Source of the DNA: G963691835 sp963691835
GTDB taxonomy: Bacteria; Pseudomonadota; Alphaproteobacteria; Thalassobaculales; Thalassobaculaceae
Length of the DNA: 64,000 bases
Assembly (NCBI GenBank): GCA_963691835.1
Contig: OY829383.1
Location: 5,208,001 to 5,272,000 of the forward strand
Direction: 5' to 3'
The notes under the pieces are model-generated. The model searched no databases. It was not told where the DNA came from and worked only from the letters and a program-made list of their open reading frames with translations. Shown in pieces: positions 17,756-26,450 of this stretch. Within the stretch, counting starts at the first letter, position 1. Each line of letters begins with the position of its first letter. A program made the position numbers and the translations under genes.

Positions 17756-18121
17756 GTGACCGAAGACTGGACCAAACAGCTACGGGTTGTCCTGCTTGAG
17801 TTGGCCAAAGCGGACGAAACGATTCGCTACACCGATCTGGCGGAGGCTGTCGATGTGCCGCCACCGCACAGAATCCACAAGCTGGCCGACGCCTTGGAAG
17901 CATTGATGGCTCAGGATCAGCGTGAAGGCCGTCCCTTCACGGCCTCTGTCGTCGTCTCGAAGGTCCGAAATGGCCTTCCCGCACCGGGATACTTTGAGTG
18001 CGCGCGGAAGCTCGGCCGATACTTCGGTCCAGAAGACGGTGACCAGGCAAGACTGTTTCATACAATGGAGCGTGACCGGCTTCGCGAAAGCGTGAGATGC
18101 CAAACGGACGAAGAATCATAA
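17756..18121 (+). CDS. conserved hypothetical protein, 121 residues
   Basis: A soluble protein starting at GTG 17756 with GAGGGA close upstream. The pattern IRYTDLAEAVDVPPPHRIHKLADALEALM followed by GRPFTASVVVSKVRNGLPAPGYFE (residues about 22-85) resembles a small alphaproteobacterial family of unknown role. The first part reads like a winged-helix or HTH-type fold. I do not assign a function. It is divergent from plsC and about 130 bases before a cupredoxin gene. Confidence 0.65.
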   Translation: MTEDWTKQLRVVLLELAKADETIRYTDLAEAVDVPPPHRIHKLADALEALMAQDQREGRPFTASVVVSKVRNGLPAPGYFECARKLGRYFGPEDGDQARLFHTMERDRLRESVRCQTDEES

Positions 18122-18252
18122 ATATCGGTTTCGAATAGGCATCAATCGGCCAAGCGCTTGGAACCGGCATTGTGATAGTGTCGACGTGCTGATCCTGTTT
18201 CACCGACCCTTTCGACGGTCCGGTCACAAGCCTTGGCCCATAGGAGGCAACG

Positions 18253-18573
18253 ATGAGCAGAACATTCATTCTGACCGTATTGTCGATCGCGACGGCGGCA
18301 TCCGTCGCATGGGCGGCAAGCGTCACGGTGATCCAGAAGGGCCGGTCCTTCGGCTCGGAAGAAATCAGCATTCGGGTCGGTGACGAGGTCACATTCGTCA
18401 ACGACGACGTCTATCCACACAACGTCTACACTGAATCCAGCGCGGGGTCCTTCGACATTGGCCTTCAGAAACCCGGAGAGGACCGCGCCGTGACCTTTCA
18501 GTCCGCCGGCGTCTTCGACATCCGGTGCCGCATCCATCCGAAGATGGGCATGACGGTACGGGTGGATCCCTAA
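18253..18573 (+). CDS. periplasmic cupredoxin (plastocyanin-like)
   Basis: A 106-residue exported blue-copper protein. The signal peptide covers residues 1-22 (cleavage after AWA). All four type 1 copper ligands are visible: H56 in YPHNVY and the C92-x2-H95-x2-M98 cluster near the C-terminus. It could carry electrons or handle copper in the periplasm. AGGAGG lies just before the ATG. The stop is only 5 bases from the hybrid kinase start, so the three genes to 21316 probably form one operon. This raises the possibility of redox or copper sensing, which is inference. Confidence 0.85.
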   Translation: MSRTFILTVLSIATAASVAWAASVTVIQKGRSFGSEEISIRVGDEVTFVNDDVYPHNVYTESSAGSFDIGLQKPGEDRAVTFQSAGVFDIRCRIHPKMGMTVRVDP

Positions 18574-18578
18574 GCCCA

Positions 18579-20906
18579 ATGTCGGTCCGCCTCAAGCTGA
18601 TCGGGGCGTTCCTGTTCGTCGTTCTTGGCGCGTTGACGCTATCCGGCACTGCGCTGTTCGCAACATGGTCATTGGGCGGTCTCGCGCAATCCATGTTCGA
18701 CGGGCCGCTGCAGTCGATCAGCTTCGCCCGGTCCGCTCAGACGAAGTTCGCGGTCATGGAACTGGAAATCCGGCTGGTGGGGCGAAAAGACCCGGGCAGG
18801 TTCAACCAGATCGCGGACGACTTTCTGTCCGATCTTGTGGTGGTCACCCAACGGGACCCGAGCCCGGACGTCGCCGGGTTCGTAAAATCGATCTCCGCCG
18901 GGTTCGGTAACTGGCGCCGGGCGGCGGAACTCGCCCGCACCACCGATCCCATGGCGATTGCCATGCGGGACAGGGCCGCGGAAGGCGTTCGCGCGGATCT
19001 CGAAGCGCTGGTCCAGACCGTTGCCGCGGATGGCTACGTGTACTGGCTGGATCTGGAGGACGATGTCGCCGACATCCGCTATGTGACGTTCGCGCTGGTC
19101 GGTGTCGTGTTGATCATAACCGTCGTTCTGGTCGTCTGGCTTGTGCGGGATCTGGTCCGGCCTCTCCGCCGGTTCACCACGGCGATGACGGCCCTCGCCA
19201 AGGGGAGTGGTTCGGCCGACCTGCCGGAGCGGGACCGGAAGGACGAGATCGGCGACATGGCTGATGCGCTTGTGGTCTTCGGCGACGCCATGAACCAGGT
19301 TCGGGCGGCCAAAGACGCGGCCGAGACCGCGGCGCGGGCAAAGTCAGACTTCCTCGCGATGATGAGTCATGAAATCCGCACCCCCATGAACGGTGTGCTG
19401 GGCATGGCCCGGCTGCTGGAACGCTCCGATCTTGATACGCAGCAGCGGGAGAAAGTCGCGACCCTAATCGATTCCGCCGACTCGCTCATGACGATCCTCG
19501 ACGATGTGCTGGATCTGTCAAAGCTCGAAGCCGACGGGATGGAGTTGGAGCGGCGCCCGTTCTCGGTCCAGGCGCTGGTCAATCGGACGGTGGACCTGCT
19601 TGCCGGCCGGGCCGAAGAGAAAGGCATCGGTCTTTCAGCAGAGATCGACCCGGACATTGCAGATGGACGATGCGGTGACCCGAACCGCCTGCGTCAGATC
19701 CTGCTCAATCTGTTGGGCAATGCCGTGAAATTTACCCGTGATGGGTCCGTGACGGTCATCGTCTCGGAGACTGAAGACGGGTGCATCTCCTTTGCGGTCC
19801 GGGATACCGGTATCGGGATCGCAGCCGACCGGCTCGACAGCCTGTTCGAGAGTTTCCGCCAGGCGGACGCGACCATCGCCCGGACATTCGGCGGGACGGG
19901 TCTGGGCCTCTCCATCTCCAAGCGTTTGGCAACACTGATGAACGGCACGATCCGTGTCGAGAGCGAGGTGGGTGTCGGCAGCACGTTCACGCTGAACGCC
20001 CCGCTGGAGGTGACCGACGCGGAGATGGAAGCGGAAGCGGTGGTCCCGGAGGCGCAGGTCAGGCCGCTCCGGATTCTGGTGGCAGAGGACAACCGCGTGA
20101 ACCGGACCGTAATCGGCGGATTGCTCGCGGAGAAAGGACATACGGTCCGCATGGTCGGCGATGGTGCCGAGGCTGTCGCGGAAGCGGACGGATCATTGGA
20201 CCTCATTCTCATGGACATCGGCATGCCGGTCATGGATGGGCTGGAGGCGACGCGCGCCATTCGGGCCGAGGACCATCCGGGCCGGGCGGTTCCCATACTG
20301 GCGGTAACGGCGGGGATGACCGCCGACGAACTGGCCCGGATCGACGCGGCAGGAATGGATGGCGTGGTCGCAAAGCCGATCACACCCTCTGCCCTCTACA
20401 AAGCCATCGCGGATGTGGCCGGAGCGTCGGACACGGCGATTGAACCAAGCCCAGTATTCGATGAAGCAGAGACCGGCATCGAAGATGACGCGGACGGGGA
20501 TATCGGCACCCTTCTATCGCGGCCTGGCCCTCCGCTCGAACCATCGGTCCTCCAGACCTTGGCGGACCAACTCGGAGATGAATTTGTCGCCGAGATTGTT
20601 GAGGACTACCGGGAAACGGCGCGCACCCGGCTGATGGAAATGGATACCGCCATGAACGACGAGGACGGCACCGCCTTATCGGATGCGGCCCACGGCATGA
20701 AGGGGGCGGCCGGTTCGGTTGGGCTGCGGGAGGTCTTTGTCATCGCCCGTGAAATCGAGGAACGAGCCCCCTCCGAGGGCACAATCGCGTTACAGGACCG
20801 GGTCACGGCATTGCAAGCCGCCGTACAATCCGGCATGGAACATCTCTCAGAACAGATAGGGCGCGACGAAAGCGTCGCCGATCCGGAGGACCGCCGGGCA
20901 TCATGA
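18579..20906 (+). CDS. hybrid sensor histidine kinase with receiver and HPt domains
   Basis: A 775-residue phosphorelay kinase. Two membrane helices (about residues 7-32 and 168-188) flank a helical periplasmic sensor region, followed by a HAMP domain, HisKA with SHEIRTPMNG (phospho-accepting H264), an HATPase with DTGIGIA and GGTGLGLSI, a receiver domain with phospho-acceptor D546 (LILMDIGMP), and a C-terminal HPt domain with H705 (AAHGMKGAAGS). The layout matches BarA/TorS-type tripartite kinases, whose HPt passes phosphate to a separate response regulator. The next gene, overlapping by 4 bases, encodes a likely recipient. The signal is unknown; the preceding cupredoxin gene is 5 bases away. 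Confidence 0.9.
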   Translation: MSVRLKLIGAFLFVVLGALTLSGTALFATWSLGGLAQSMFDGPLQSISFARSAQTKFAVMELEIRLVGRKDPGRFNQIADDFLSDLVVVTQRDPSPDVAGFVKSISAGFGNWRRAAELARTTDPMAIAMRDRAAEGVRADLEALVQTVAADGYVYWLDLEDDVADIRYVTFALVGVVLIITVVLVVWLVRDLVRPLRRFTTAMTALAKGSGSADLPERDRKDEIGDMADALVVFGDAMNQVRAAKDAAETAARAKSDFLAMMSHEIRTPMNGVLGMARLLERSDLDTQQREKVATLIDSADSLMTILDDVLDLSKLEADGMELERRPFSVQALVNRTVDLLAGRAEEKGIGLSAEIDPDIADGRCGDPNRLRQILLNLLGNAVKFTRDGSVTVIVSETEDGCISFAVRDTGIGIAADRLDSLFESFRQADATIARTFGGTGLGLSISKRLATLMNGTIRVESEVGVGSTFTLNAPLEVTDAEMEAEAVVPEAQVRPLRILVAEDNRVNRTVIGGLLAEKGHTVRMVGDGAEAVAEADGSLDLILMDIGMPVMDGLEATRAIRAEDHPGRAVPILAVTAGMTADELARIDAAGMDGVVAKPITPSALYKAIADVAGASDTAIEPSPVFDEAETGIEDDADGDIGTLLSRPGPPLEPSVLQTLADQLGDEFVAEIVEDYRETARTRLMEMDTAMNDEDGTALSDAAHGMKGAAGSVGLREVFVIAREIEERAPSEGTIALQDRVTALQAAVQSGMEHLSEQIGRDESVADPEDRRAS

Positions 20907-21316
20907 CCGGGAATTCACAGAACACCGAACTGAAGCAAACCTTTGAAGGGCTGCGTGTCCTTGTCGCCGAAGACGACCCCATGGCGGCGAAACTCGCACA
21001 GGGCGCCCTCCGCCTCCTTGGCGTCAGGGACATGGTCGTCGCGAAAGATGGTCTGGAGGCGCTGAAGCACCTGAAGGACACGGACGGCGAGTTTCAATTG
21101 GTCGTCTCCGACTGGAACATGCCGCGGATGAACGGGTTGGAGTTCCTGCGGGCGGTCCGGAAACTTTACCCGCACATGCGGTTCGTGATGCTGACGGCAA
21201 AGGCGACCCAGGAGTTCGTCATGGCCGCCCGGGACCACGGCGTGGACGCCTATGTGGTCAAGCCGTTCTCCCCCAATCAGCTCCGGCAGAAGGTCGAAGC
21301 CCTGTTCCGGTACTGA
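20903..21316 (+). CDS. single-domain response regulator (CheY-like)
   Basis: A 137-residue stand-alone receiver domain: acidic pair EDD near residues 24-26, phospho-acceptor D70 in VVSDWNMP, conserved Thr in MLTAKA, and Lys in VVKPFS. There is no output domain, so it acts by protein contact or as a relay intermediate. ATGA overlap with the kinase gene argues for translational coupling and a dedicated kinase-regulator pair. The SDWNMPRMNGLEFL block is close to chemotaxis CheY; a true CheY is encoded at 51152-51538, so this is a paralogue with a different partner. Confidence 0.88.
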   Translation: MTGNSQNTELKQTFEGLRVLVAEDDPMAAKLAQGALRLLGVRDMVVAKDGLEALKHLKDTDGEFQLVVSDWNMPRMNGLEFLRAVRKLYPHMRFVMLTAKATQEFVMAARDHGVDAYVVKPFSPNQLRQKVEALFRY

Positions 21317-21335
21317 CCGGCCGGCGAGCGCTCCC

Positions 21336-21725
21336 ATGGCCCAGATCAAGATTTTCGCCCGCCGACGTCATATCGATGCCGTCCGTCAGGCCCTCTCCGA
21401 CGCGATTCACGATGTGATGATGGAAACGGTGGGTTTGCCGGCGGACAAACGCTTCCATCGTTTCATTGCCCTCAATGATGAGGATTTCGTCCACCCGGCG
21501 GATCGCGGCGAGGGTTATACCGTGCTCGAGATTTCAATGTTCGAGGGGCGGACGGACGAGACGAAGAGGGCCTGTCTTCGGCGGTTGATGGAGGCCGTGC
21601 CAAAGGCGACCGGCATTCCGATTGAGGCCTTGGAGATCACGATCTTCGAGACTCCCAAGGCCAACTGGGGCATTCGCGGCAAGATCGCGGACGAGCTTAC
21701 GCTCAACTACAAGGTCGAAACGTAA
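21336..21725 (+). CDS. tautomerase-superfamily protein lacking the N-terminal proline
   Basis: A 129-residue protein of the 4-oxalocrotonate tautomerase/MIF-like superfamily (Tautomerase_2 type), judged from AQIKIFARRRH at the start, IQ-like amphipathic helix and the TGIPIEALEITIFETPKANWGIRG segment. In this family the Pro exposed after Met removal is the catalytic base. Here codon 2 is GCC (Ala), and no alternative start would expose a Pro in the right place. It may be inactive as a tautomerase or use another reaction. The ATG at 21336 lies 19 bases after the response-regulator stop, so co-transcription is possible. Confidence 0.75.
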   Translation: MAQIKIFARRRHIDAVRQALSDAIHDVMMETVGLPADKRFHRFIALNDEDFVHPADRGEGYTVLEISMFEGRTDETKRACLRRLMEAVPKATGIPIEALEITIFETPKANWGIRGKIADELTLNYKVET

Positions 21726-21807
21726 GCAAAGCCGCCGGTTGCGTTGACCTGCCCGCGCTATGGGCATAGGTTCTCGGCCCCTTCCAGCCCAGAGCCGGAG
21801 ACATCAG

Positions 21808-23409
21808 ATGACCACCGATCCAGAAGTGACAGCGGAGATTGCCCGCGAAGCCCGTGCCTGGCCGTATGAGGAGGCACGAAAACTGGTGGATCGGATCGGC
21901 GGCAAAGCGCCCGAGAAGGGCTATGTCCTGTTTGAGACTGGATACGGCCCCTCAGGCCTGCCCCATATCGGGACTTTCGGCGAGGTGTTCCGAACCACCA
22001 TGGTCCGCCGCGCGTTCGAGCGGATGCTGCCGGGCGTGCCGACACGGCTGATCGCCTTCTCCGACGACATGGACGGTCTGCGGAAAGTCCCGGGCAACCT
22101 GCCCAACCAGGACATGCTGGCGGCCCATATCGGCAAGCCGCTGACCGAGATCCCGGATCCCTTCGGAACCCATGAGAGTTTCGGGCACCACAACAATGCG
22201 CGGCTCCAGGGCTTTCTCGACAGCTTTGGCTTCGAGTACGAGTTCGCCAGCTCCAGCGAGTACTATAAGAGCGGCCGCTTCGATGAGGCCTTGCTCCAGG
22301 TCCTGCGCTGCTACGACGCCGTGATGGCCATCATGCTGCCGACCCTCGGGCCGGAGCGGCGGGCCACCTACAGCCCGTTCCTGCCGGTGTCGGAGCGGAC
22401 CGGCATCGTGCTGCAGGAGCCGATCATCCATACGGATCCGGACGCGGGCACGGTCGTCTATGTGGACCCGGACACGGGCGAGAAGATCGAAACCCCGGTA
22501 ACCGGCGGCCGCTGCAAACTCCAGTGGAAACCGGATTGGGCGATGCGCTGGTTTGCCCTCGACGTCGACTACGAGATGTCGGGCAAGGACCTGATCGACA
22601 GCGTCAAGCAATCCAGCCGGATCACCAAGGCGCTGGGCGGCCGGCCGCCGGAAGGGTTTAACTACGAGCTTTTCCTGGACGATCAGGGCCAGAAGATCTC
22701 GAAGTCCAAGGGCAATGGCGTCTCGGTGGAGGAGTGGCTGCGCTACGGTCCGCCGGAGAGCATCTCGACCTTCATGTTCCAACAGCCGAAGCGGGCCAAG
22801 CGTCTCCACTTCGATGTGATCCCCAAGGCGACGGACGACTACATCGCCTTCCGCGGCAAGGTCGCCCAGGAGGAACCGGCGAAGCGCGCCGAAAATCCGG
22901 CATGGCATATCCACAATGGGGAGACGCCGAGCGAGGAAGCGGCCCTTGGCTTCGGGCTGCTGCTGAACCTCGCCAGCGTCTGTCATGCCGAGGACAAGTC
23001 CGTGGTCTGGGGCTATATCGAGCGGTACGCGCCGGGGACCTCGCCGGAGACGCACCCGTTCCTCGATGGTCTCGCCGGATATGCGGTGAACTACTATCAG
23101 GACTTCGTCCGGCCCAAGAAGACCTATCGGGCGCCGACGGACCTTGAACGGTCGGCGCTTACCGATCTGGTCGCGACCCTCAAGGCCATGGCTGATGGGC
23201 TGTCCGCCGAGGACTATCAGACGCAGGTCTATGAGGTGGGCAAACAGCACCCCTTCGAGAACCTGCGCAACTGGTTCCAGGCTCTCTACCAGATCCTGCT
23301 CGGTCAGGATCAGGGCCCGCGCTTTGGCTCTTTCATCGCACTCTACGGGCGCGGGGAAACGGTCGAGTTGATCGAACGCGCGCTCCGAGGCGAGGACATG
23401 GCAGCTTAA
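21808..23409 (+). CDS. lysK: lysyl-tRNA synthetase, class I
   Basis: An archaeal-type class I lysyl-tRNA synthetase that charges tRNA-Lys. It has 533 residues. The HIGH-like motif is PHIGT at residues 52-56 and the KMSKS-like motif is KISKS at about 296-300; DMDGLRKVPGN and FELFLDDQGQ-type family segments are present. The C-terminal anticodon-binding helices follow. Many alphaproteobacteria use this enzyme instead of class II LysS. The ATG at 21808 has GGAG upstream; an ATG at 21760 would add residues unlike the family. Downstream lies the first copy of the dispersed repeat. Confidence 0.93.
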   Translation: MTTDPEVTAEIAREARAWPYEEARKLVDRIGGKAPEKGYVLFETGYGPSGLPHIGTFGEVFRTTMVRRAFERMLPGVPTRLIAFSDDMDGLRKVPGNLPNQDMLAAHIGKPLTEIPDPFGTHESFGHHNNARLQGFLDSFGFEYEFASSSEYYKSGRFDEALLQVLRCYDAVMAIMLPTLGPERRATYSPFLPVSERTGIVLQEPIIHTDPDAGTVVYVDPDTGEKIETPVTGGRCKLQWKPDWAMRWFALDVDYEMSGKDLIDSVKQSSRITKALGGRPPEGFNYELFLDDQGQKISKSKGNGVSVEEWLRYGPPESISTFMFQQPKRAKRLHFDVIPKATDDYIAFRGKVAQEEPAKRAENPAWHIHNGETPSEEAALGFGLLLNLASVCHAEDKSVVWGYIERYAPGTSPETHPFLDGLAGYAVNYYQDFVRPKKTYRAPTDLERSALTDLVATLKAMADGLSAEDYQTQVYEVGKQHPFENLRNWFQALYQILLGQDQGPRFGSFIALYGRGETVELIERALRGEDMAA

Positions 23410-23479
23410 GGCTTCCTTATCAAGCAGGCGCACCGAAGTAGAAGTGTCAGGCCCAGGTTGCTGCACTATCTAACTGTTG

Positions 23480-23543
23480 TAGAGGTAAATTCACAGCAGC
23501 TACTGAATAACTGAATGATTCAGTAACCGCTAATCTGACTTTA
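23480..23543. repeat. dispersed imperfect palindromic repeat, copy A
   Basis: About 64 bases between the convergent ends of lysK and the AT-rich cassette. It contains TTCACAGC, then an 8-base inverted repeat TACTGAAT (23501-23508) and ATTCAGTA (23518-23525), then AACCGCTAATCTGA. Its order of elements matches the copies at 34928-34994 and, on the other strand, 45191-45256. TAGAGG marks the left edge and TTTA the right. No encoded protein is seen. The rest of 23410-23699 is AT-rich with no supported gene. Confidence 0.7.
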
Positions 23544-23699
23544 GCGTTGTCAAGGCGTCAAGATCAAACGAAATTGAACCAATGGAGAATTGTTCCACCT
23601 TTCTCCTATTTGCCACCATTCTTACTTTTTCTAGACACACAAAAATAGGGATTTTCTTTGCCCGATTTGTAAAAAAAGTACAAGAGAAAAATACAGCAA

Positions 23700-24026
23700 C
23701 TATATTCCATACTTCGGACGGTTTATAACAACAATGCCTTCAGATTCGATTTCTTCAATCAGTACTCGTATTTTTTCCTTTTTTATCGAGTAAATCAAAT
23801 CATCTTCCGGCAAATCAGTAGAAGCCGATATATAACCATAAAGAGAATCCACCTCCGAGTCTACAATTTTCTTCAGTTCATAGTAGTCCACTTCATCTTC
23901 AAATTCCGTACCGAAAGTATCGTGACAAAACACGCGAAATGATTCGCGAGCATCCCCAATGAAGGCACAACCAGCTAATGGCTGAACAATCAAACCGGCA
24001 ATCGCTACCCGCCTACTTATAAACAC
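23700..24026 (-). CDS. putative small lipoprotein, unknown function (AT-rich cassette)
   Basis: A 108-residue protein beginning at GTG 24026 with AGGAGG upstream. The N-terminus RRVAIAGLIVQPLAGC has the shape of a lipoprotein signal with lipobox LAGC (Cys19). The rest is acidic (FEDEVDYYELKKIVDSEVD) with a basic helix (KKEKIRVLIEEIESE) and is probably soluble. It is the last of three co-directional genes 11-12 bases apart. Base composition and codon use are far more AT-rich than in the flanks, suggesting transfer. I do not recognise a family. Confidence 0.6.
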   Translation of the reverse strand: MFISRRVAIAGLIVQPLAGCAFIGDARESFRVFCHDTFGTEFEDEVDYYELKKIVDSEVDSLYGYISASTDLPEDDLIYSIKKEKIRVLIEEIESEGIVVINRPKYGI

Positions 24027-24037
24027 CCTTACTCCTC

Positions 24038-24538
24038 CTACGCTCCTTCGTACTCCACTGGAAGAAAAGGCCTTACATGCAATACATTTAGCCCAAACAT
24101 TCTAAATAACTCGGATTTTGAGTATCCTTGAAATCCATAAATATGAACTTCTACTCTGAAAAAATCATCCCATATCGGATTAAGATTCATGTAGTCAATA
24201 AAATCGCCTATAACTCTTCGTTCAGTCAAATTAAAATTCTTTCCAACTTTTGTTATTTTTCTCAAATCAGCAAGACGCTGACGGGTCTCACACAAATCCT
24301 TTGCTATAAGTAACTGATTCGCGACATCTAACGAAAATGCAACCTTAAAACCATCAGTTTCCTTACTCTTTTCAAGCATCCTTTTTAGATTTTTTCGAGC
24401 ATTGTCAGCTTCACCAGCTAGACCCGTGCCTTCAGAAAAACATGGCTTATAGTCCTTTAGCATTAACTTTAGTGTGGAATAATAGTCTTCACCAACTATT
24501 TTTATGAATTCCACGTCATCTTTTATCTGATAAGCCAA
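24038..24538 (-). CDS. hypothetical protein, 166 residues (AT-rich cassette)
   Basis: A soluble, charged, mostly helical protein starting at TTG 24538 with GAGG and AGGG upstream; a GTG at 24514 is an alternative. Visible features are a run of helices rich in Lys/Arg/Leu (DNARKNLKRMLEKSKE; CETRQRLADLRKITK) and a C-terminal segment with aromatic residues (WDDFFRVEVHIYGFQGYS). No catalytic motif, signal peptide or membrane span is seen. It is the middle gene of the cassette. AT-rich codons such as ATA and AGA are common, unlike lysK and the dioxygenase gene on either side. Confidence 0.6.
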   Translation of the reverse strand: MAYQIKDDVEFIKIVGEDYYSTLKLMLKDYKPCFSEGTGLAGEADNARKNLKRMLEKSKETDGFKVAFSLDVANQLLIAKDLCETRQRLADLRKITKVGKNFNLTERRVIGDFIDYMNLNPIWDDFFRVEVHIYGFQGYSKSELFRMFGLNVLHVRPFLPVEYEGA

Positions 24539-24550
24539 AGCCCTACCTCA

Positions 24551-24913
24551 TCATAAGAAAAAAACAGGCAATATAGCGGAGGAAAACAAAACAAAAACAA
24601 ACACAAAACCTAAGAAAACCTCGCCACAACACAATTCATTCCAGCCTTTTCTTATCATCATTAATAGACTTAATGTAGCAACCAATGAACACAGCGACGT
24701 CAGTCCAGCCAAACCAATCGTAACGACGTATTGCGATATTGGAACCACGCCAAACGGAGTCTTGCTAGCAATAGCAGCCGCGAGATCCGACGCAGACACT
24801 GCGAGTGCAGCAACAAGAAATCCGAGGAGGCCTACGGAACCTGAATAGAGTTTCTCGAACACGTTACCTGAATGGAAGCCTGGCCGCCGACACTGGGGTA
24901 ATTTTATACTCAA
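24551..24913 (-). CDS. small membrane protein, unknown function (AT-rich cassette)
   Basis: A 120-residue protein with three predicted membrane spans: residues about 28-50 (VGLLGFLVAALAVSASDLAA), 58-88 (VVTIGLAGLTSLCSLVATLSLL) and 98-120 (VFLGFVFVFVLFSSAILPVFF). The start is TTG 24913 or GTG 24862. It is first in the cassette and ends 12 bases before the next gene. The end of the protein is the third span, leaving almost no tail. No family is recognised. Membrane plus soluble plus lipoprotein could form an envelope complex, but that is speculation. Confidence 0.55.
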   Translation of the reverse strand: MSIKLPQCRRPGFHSGNVFEKLYSGSVGLLGFLVAALAVSASDLAAAIASKTPFGVVPISQYVVTIGLAGLTSLCSLVATLSLLMMIRKGWNELCCGEVFLGFVFVFVLFSSAILPVFFL

Positions 24914-25050
24914 AACAGGATTTGTCGAGAATTTATGCCGGATTCACCCACAGAATGTACGGTAAGGAATGCCTATCGCTGCGGCGTCGCATTTGGGATG
25001 GCTCGAACAAGGCGCTCACAGAACTTGTGCCATGATAGGGCACTCTGCAG

Positions 25051-26274
25051 CTATGTCTCCGCAACCTCCGCAGCACGGCGGTGGCGGGCGACGATGCGGA
25101 GGCGGGAGTGCAGTTCCTCCCGTTCCACGTAGCATCCCCGGAGCCAGCGGCTGCCGGTCGACGGGTCAAAACCGGTCCTGCCGTGTAGGCAACGACGGTT
25201 GTCGAAACCCAGGAGATCGCCCGGCTTTAGGCGGACAGTGATCTGGTGCTCCGAGCTCTCGCCCAACCGAAAGGCGTGACGCAGTGCCCGGTAAAGACGG
25301 TCCGTGTCCTCGAACGACGCCTGAAGCGGCGCGCGCAGCCAGGGGCTCCATCGCACCTGATCCAACTCGCCGTCCGCGTCGAAGCCGATGAACGGACCTT
25401 CCATCCGGTAATCCGTATCCTTGGCCTTGTTGTAGAATCCCATGGGAATGGTCTTCAGCGCCTCGTAGTAGTCGGGGTGCATCCGCCGGATGGTCTCGAC
25501 AATGGAGAAGCCGTCCGCGAGCAGGCTGTCGCCGCCCACCGCCCCGTTCTCCAGACAATGAAGGAACTGGAGGCCGGGCACATACTCCCGCGTGACCAGG
25601 TCCGCGTGAACCGGCAGCGTCATGGAGGTATAGGCGTTGGAGTCCGCGTCCGCCTTGCTCCGCACATCGAAGAGACGACCGAAGTTCGTATCCCGGATCG
25701 GGCCCAACCGGCCCGGGACCTGATCAATGACCTCGGGCGTTGCAGGCAGGTTCTCCAAGATGGCGACACCATAGATGTGGAGTGCCTCTGCCCACCGGCC
25801 GAGCTCAGACTCATCCGACAGCACCGTCGGACCGTCGAGTCGCGGAACCTCATGTGTGAAGCCGCCGTCCCAGTGAACGCGCTTCGGCAGGGAGAACAGG
25901 CGCTCCGGTGCATCGAAGCTGTAGGCGCGCAGCCATCCAGGGTGATAACGGCTGGCACCACCGGTGGACCATTCCACCAAAACACCACCGCGTTCATCCA
26001 GAGTGGCGTTGGTGACCGCTAGATCATCCGGAATGTCGAGCAGGAACAGCGACTGCTCCCGCGTCACCGGGTGGGTCGTGTCGGGGTCGGGCGCGTTCTC
26101 CCGCAGCCACATCGGATGATACCGGCTCTCAAACCCGTCATCCCAGACGATCCGGAGGGACTGCCCGTCAGCGGTTGCCATCGCGATCTGATGCCGAACC
26201 GGAAACGCGTCGAAGTCCGGCAGATCGAAGGCAGCATCCGCTCCGGCGTCGTCCACAATGGTACTTGTCGCCAT
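25051..26274 (-). CDS. gamma-butyrobetaine hydroxylase-like 2-oxoglutarate dioxygenase (TauD superfamily)
   Basis: A 407-residue Fe(II)/2-oxoglutarate oxygenase with an N-terminal DUF971-type domain (LRIVWDDGFESRYHPMWLR) and a C-terminal TauD domain. Iron ligands are H223-x-D225 (VHADL) and H364 (CLHGRTGF), followed by the Arg that binds 2-oxoglutarate. The organisation matches gamma-butyrobetaine and trimethyllysine hydroxylases, which act in carnitine synthesis, but the Cys ligands of the N-terminal zinc site are missing, so substrate and name are uncertain. The segment from about residue 80 repeats the DUF971-like pattern (VEWSTGGASRYHPGWLRAY), so the N-terminal unit may be duplicated. The ATG at 26274 follows GGGGAA. 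Confidence 0.82.
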   Translation of the reverse strand: MATSTIVDDAGADAAFDLPDFDAFPVRHQIAMATADGQSLRIVWDDGFESRYHPMWLRENAPDPDTTHPVTREQSLFLLDIPDDLAVTNATLDERGGVLVEWSTGGASRYHPGWLRAYSFDAPERLFSLPKRVHWDGGFTHEVPRLDGPTVLSDESELGRWAEALHIYGVAILENLPATPEVIDQVPGRLGPIRDTNFGRLFDVRSKADADSNAYTSMTLPVHADLVTREYVPGLQFLHCLENGAVGGDSLLADGFSIVETIRRMHPDYYEALKTIPMGFYNKAKDTDYRMEGPFIGFDADGELDQVRWSPWLRAPLQASFEDTDRLYRALRHAFRLGESSEHQITVRLKPGDLLGFDNRRCLHGRTGFDPSTGSRWLRGCYVEREELHSRLRIVARHRRAAEVAET

Positions 26275-26450
26275 GCCATTTCCCCAGCTAGCACCCGCAC
26301 TCTCATCGCAACCGAAAGCGATGCCGGTCCCCACCGGACGTACGGTGTCCCTTATTGCCGAATGCTAGGGAGCGCGAACATGCAAAGCTCGCGTCGGCTC
26401 GACATCGGCATGTCGGAACCAATCAAATCGACACAGTTGGCTGGGAATTT

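Noticed and set aside
21952..23466. Minus-strand open frame of 504 codons opposite lysK.
   Set aside because: lysK carries HIGH and KISKS motifs; the antisense frame is an artefact of codon bias.
24914..25050. Possible remnant of a transposase or att site at the right edge of the AT-rich cassette.
   Set aside because: No inverted repeat, target duplication or recognised protein fragment was found; only the composition change is visible.
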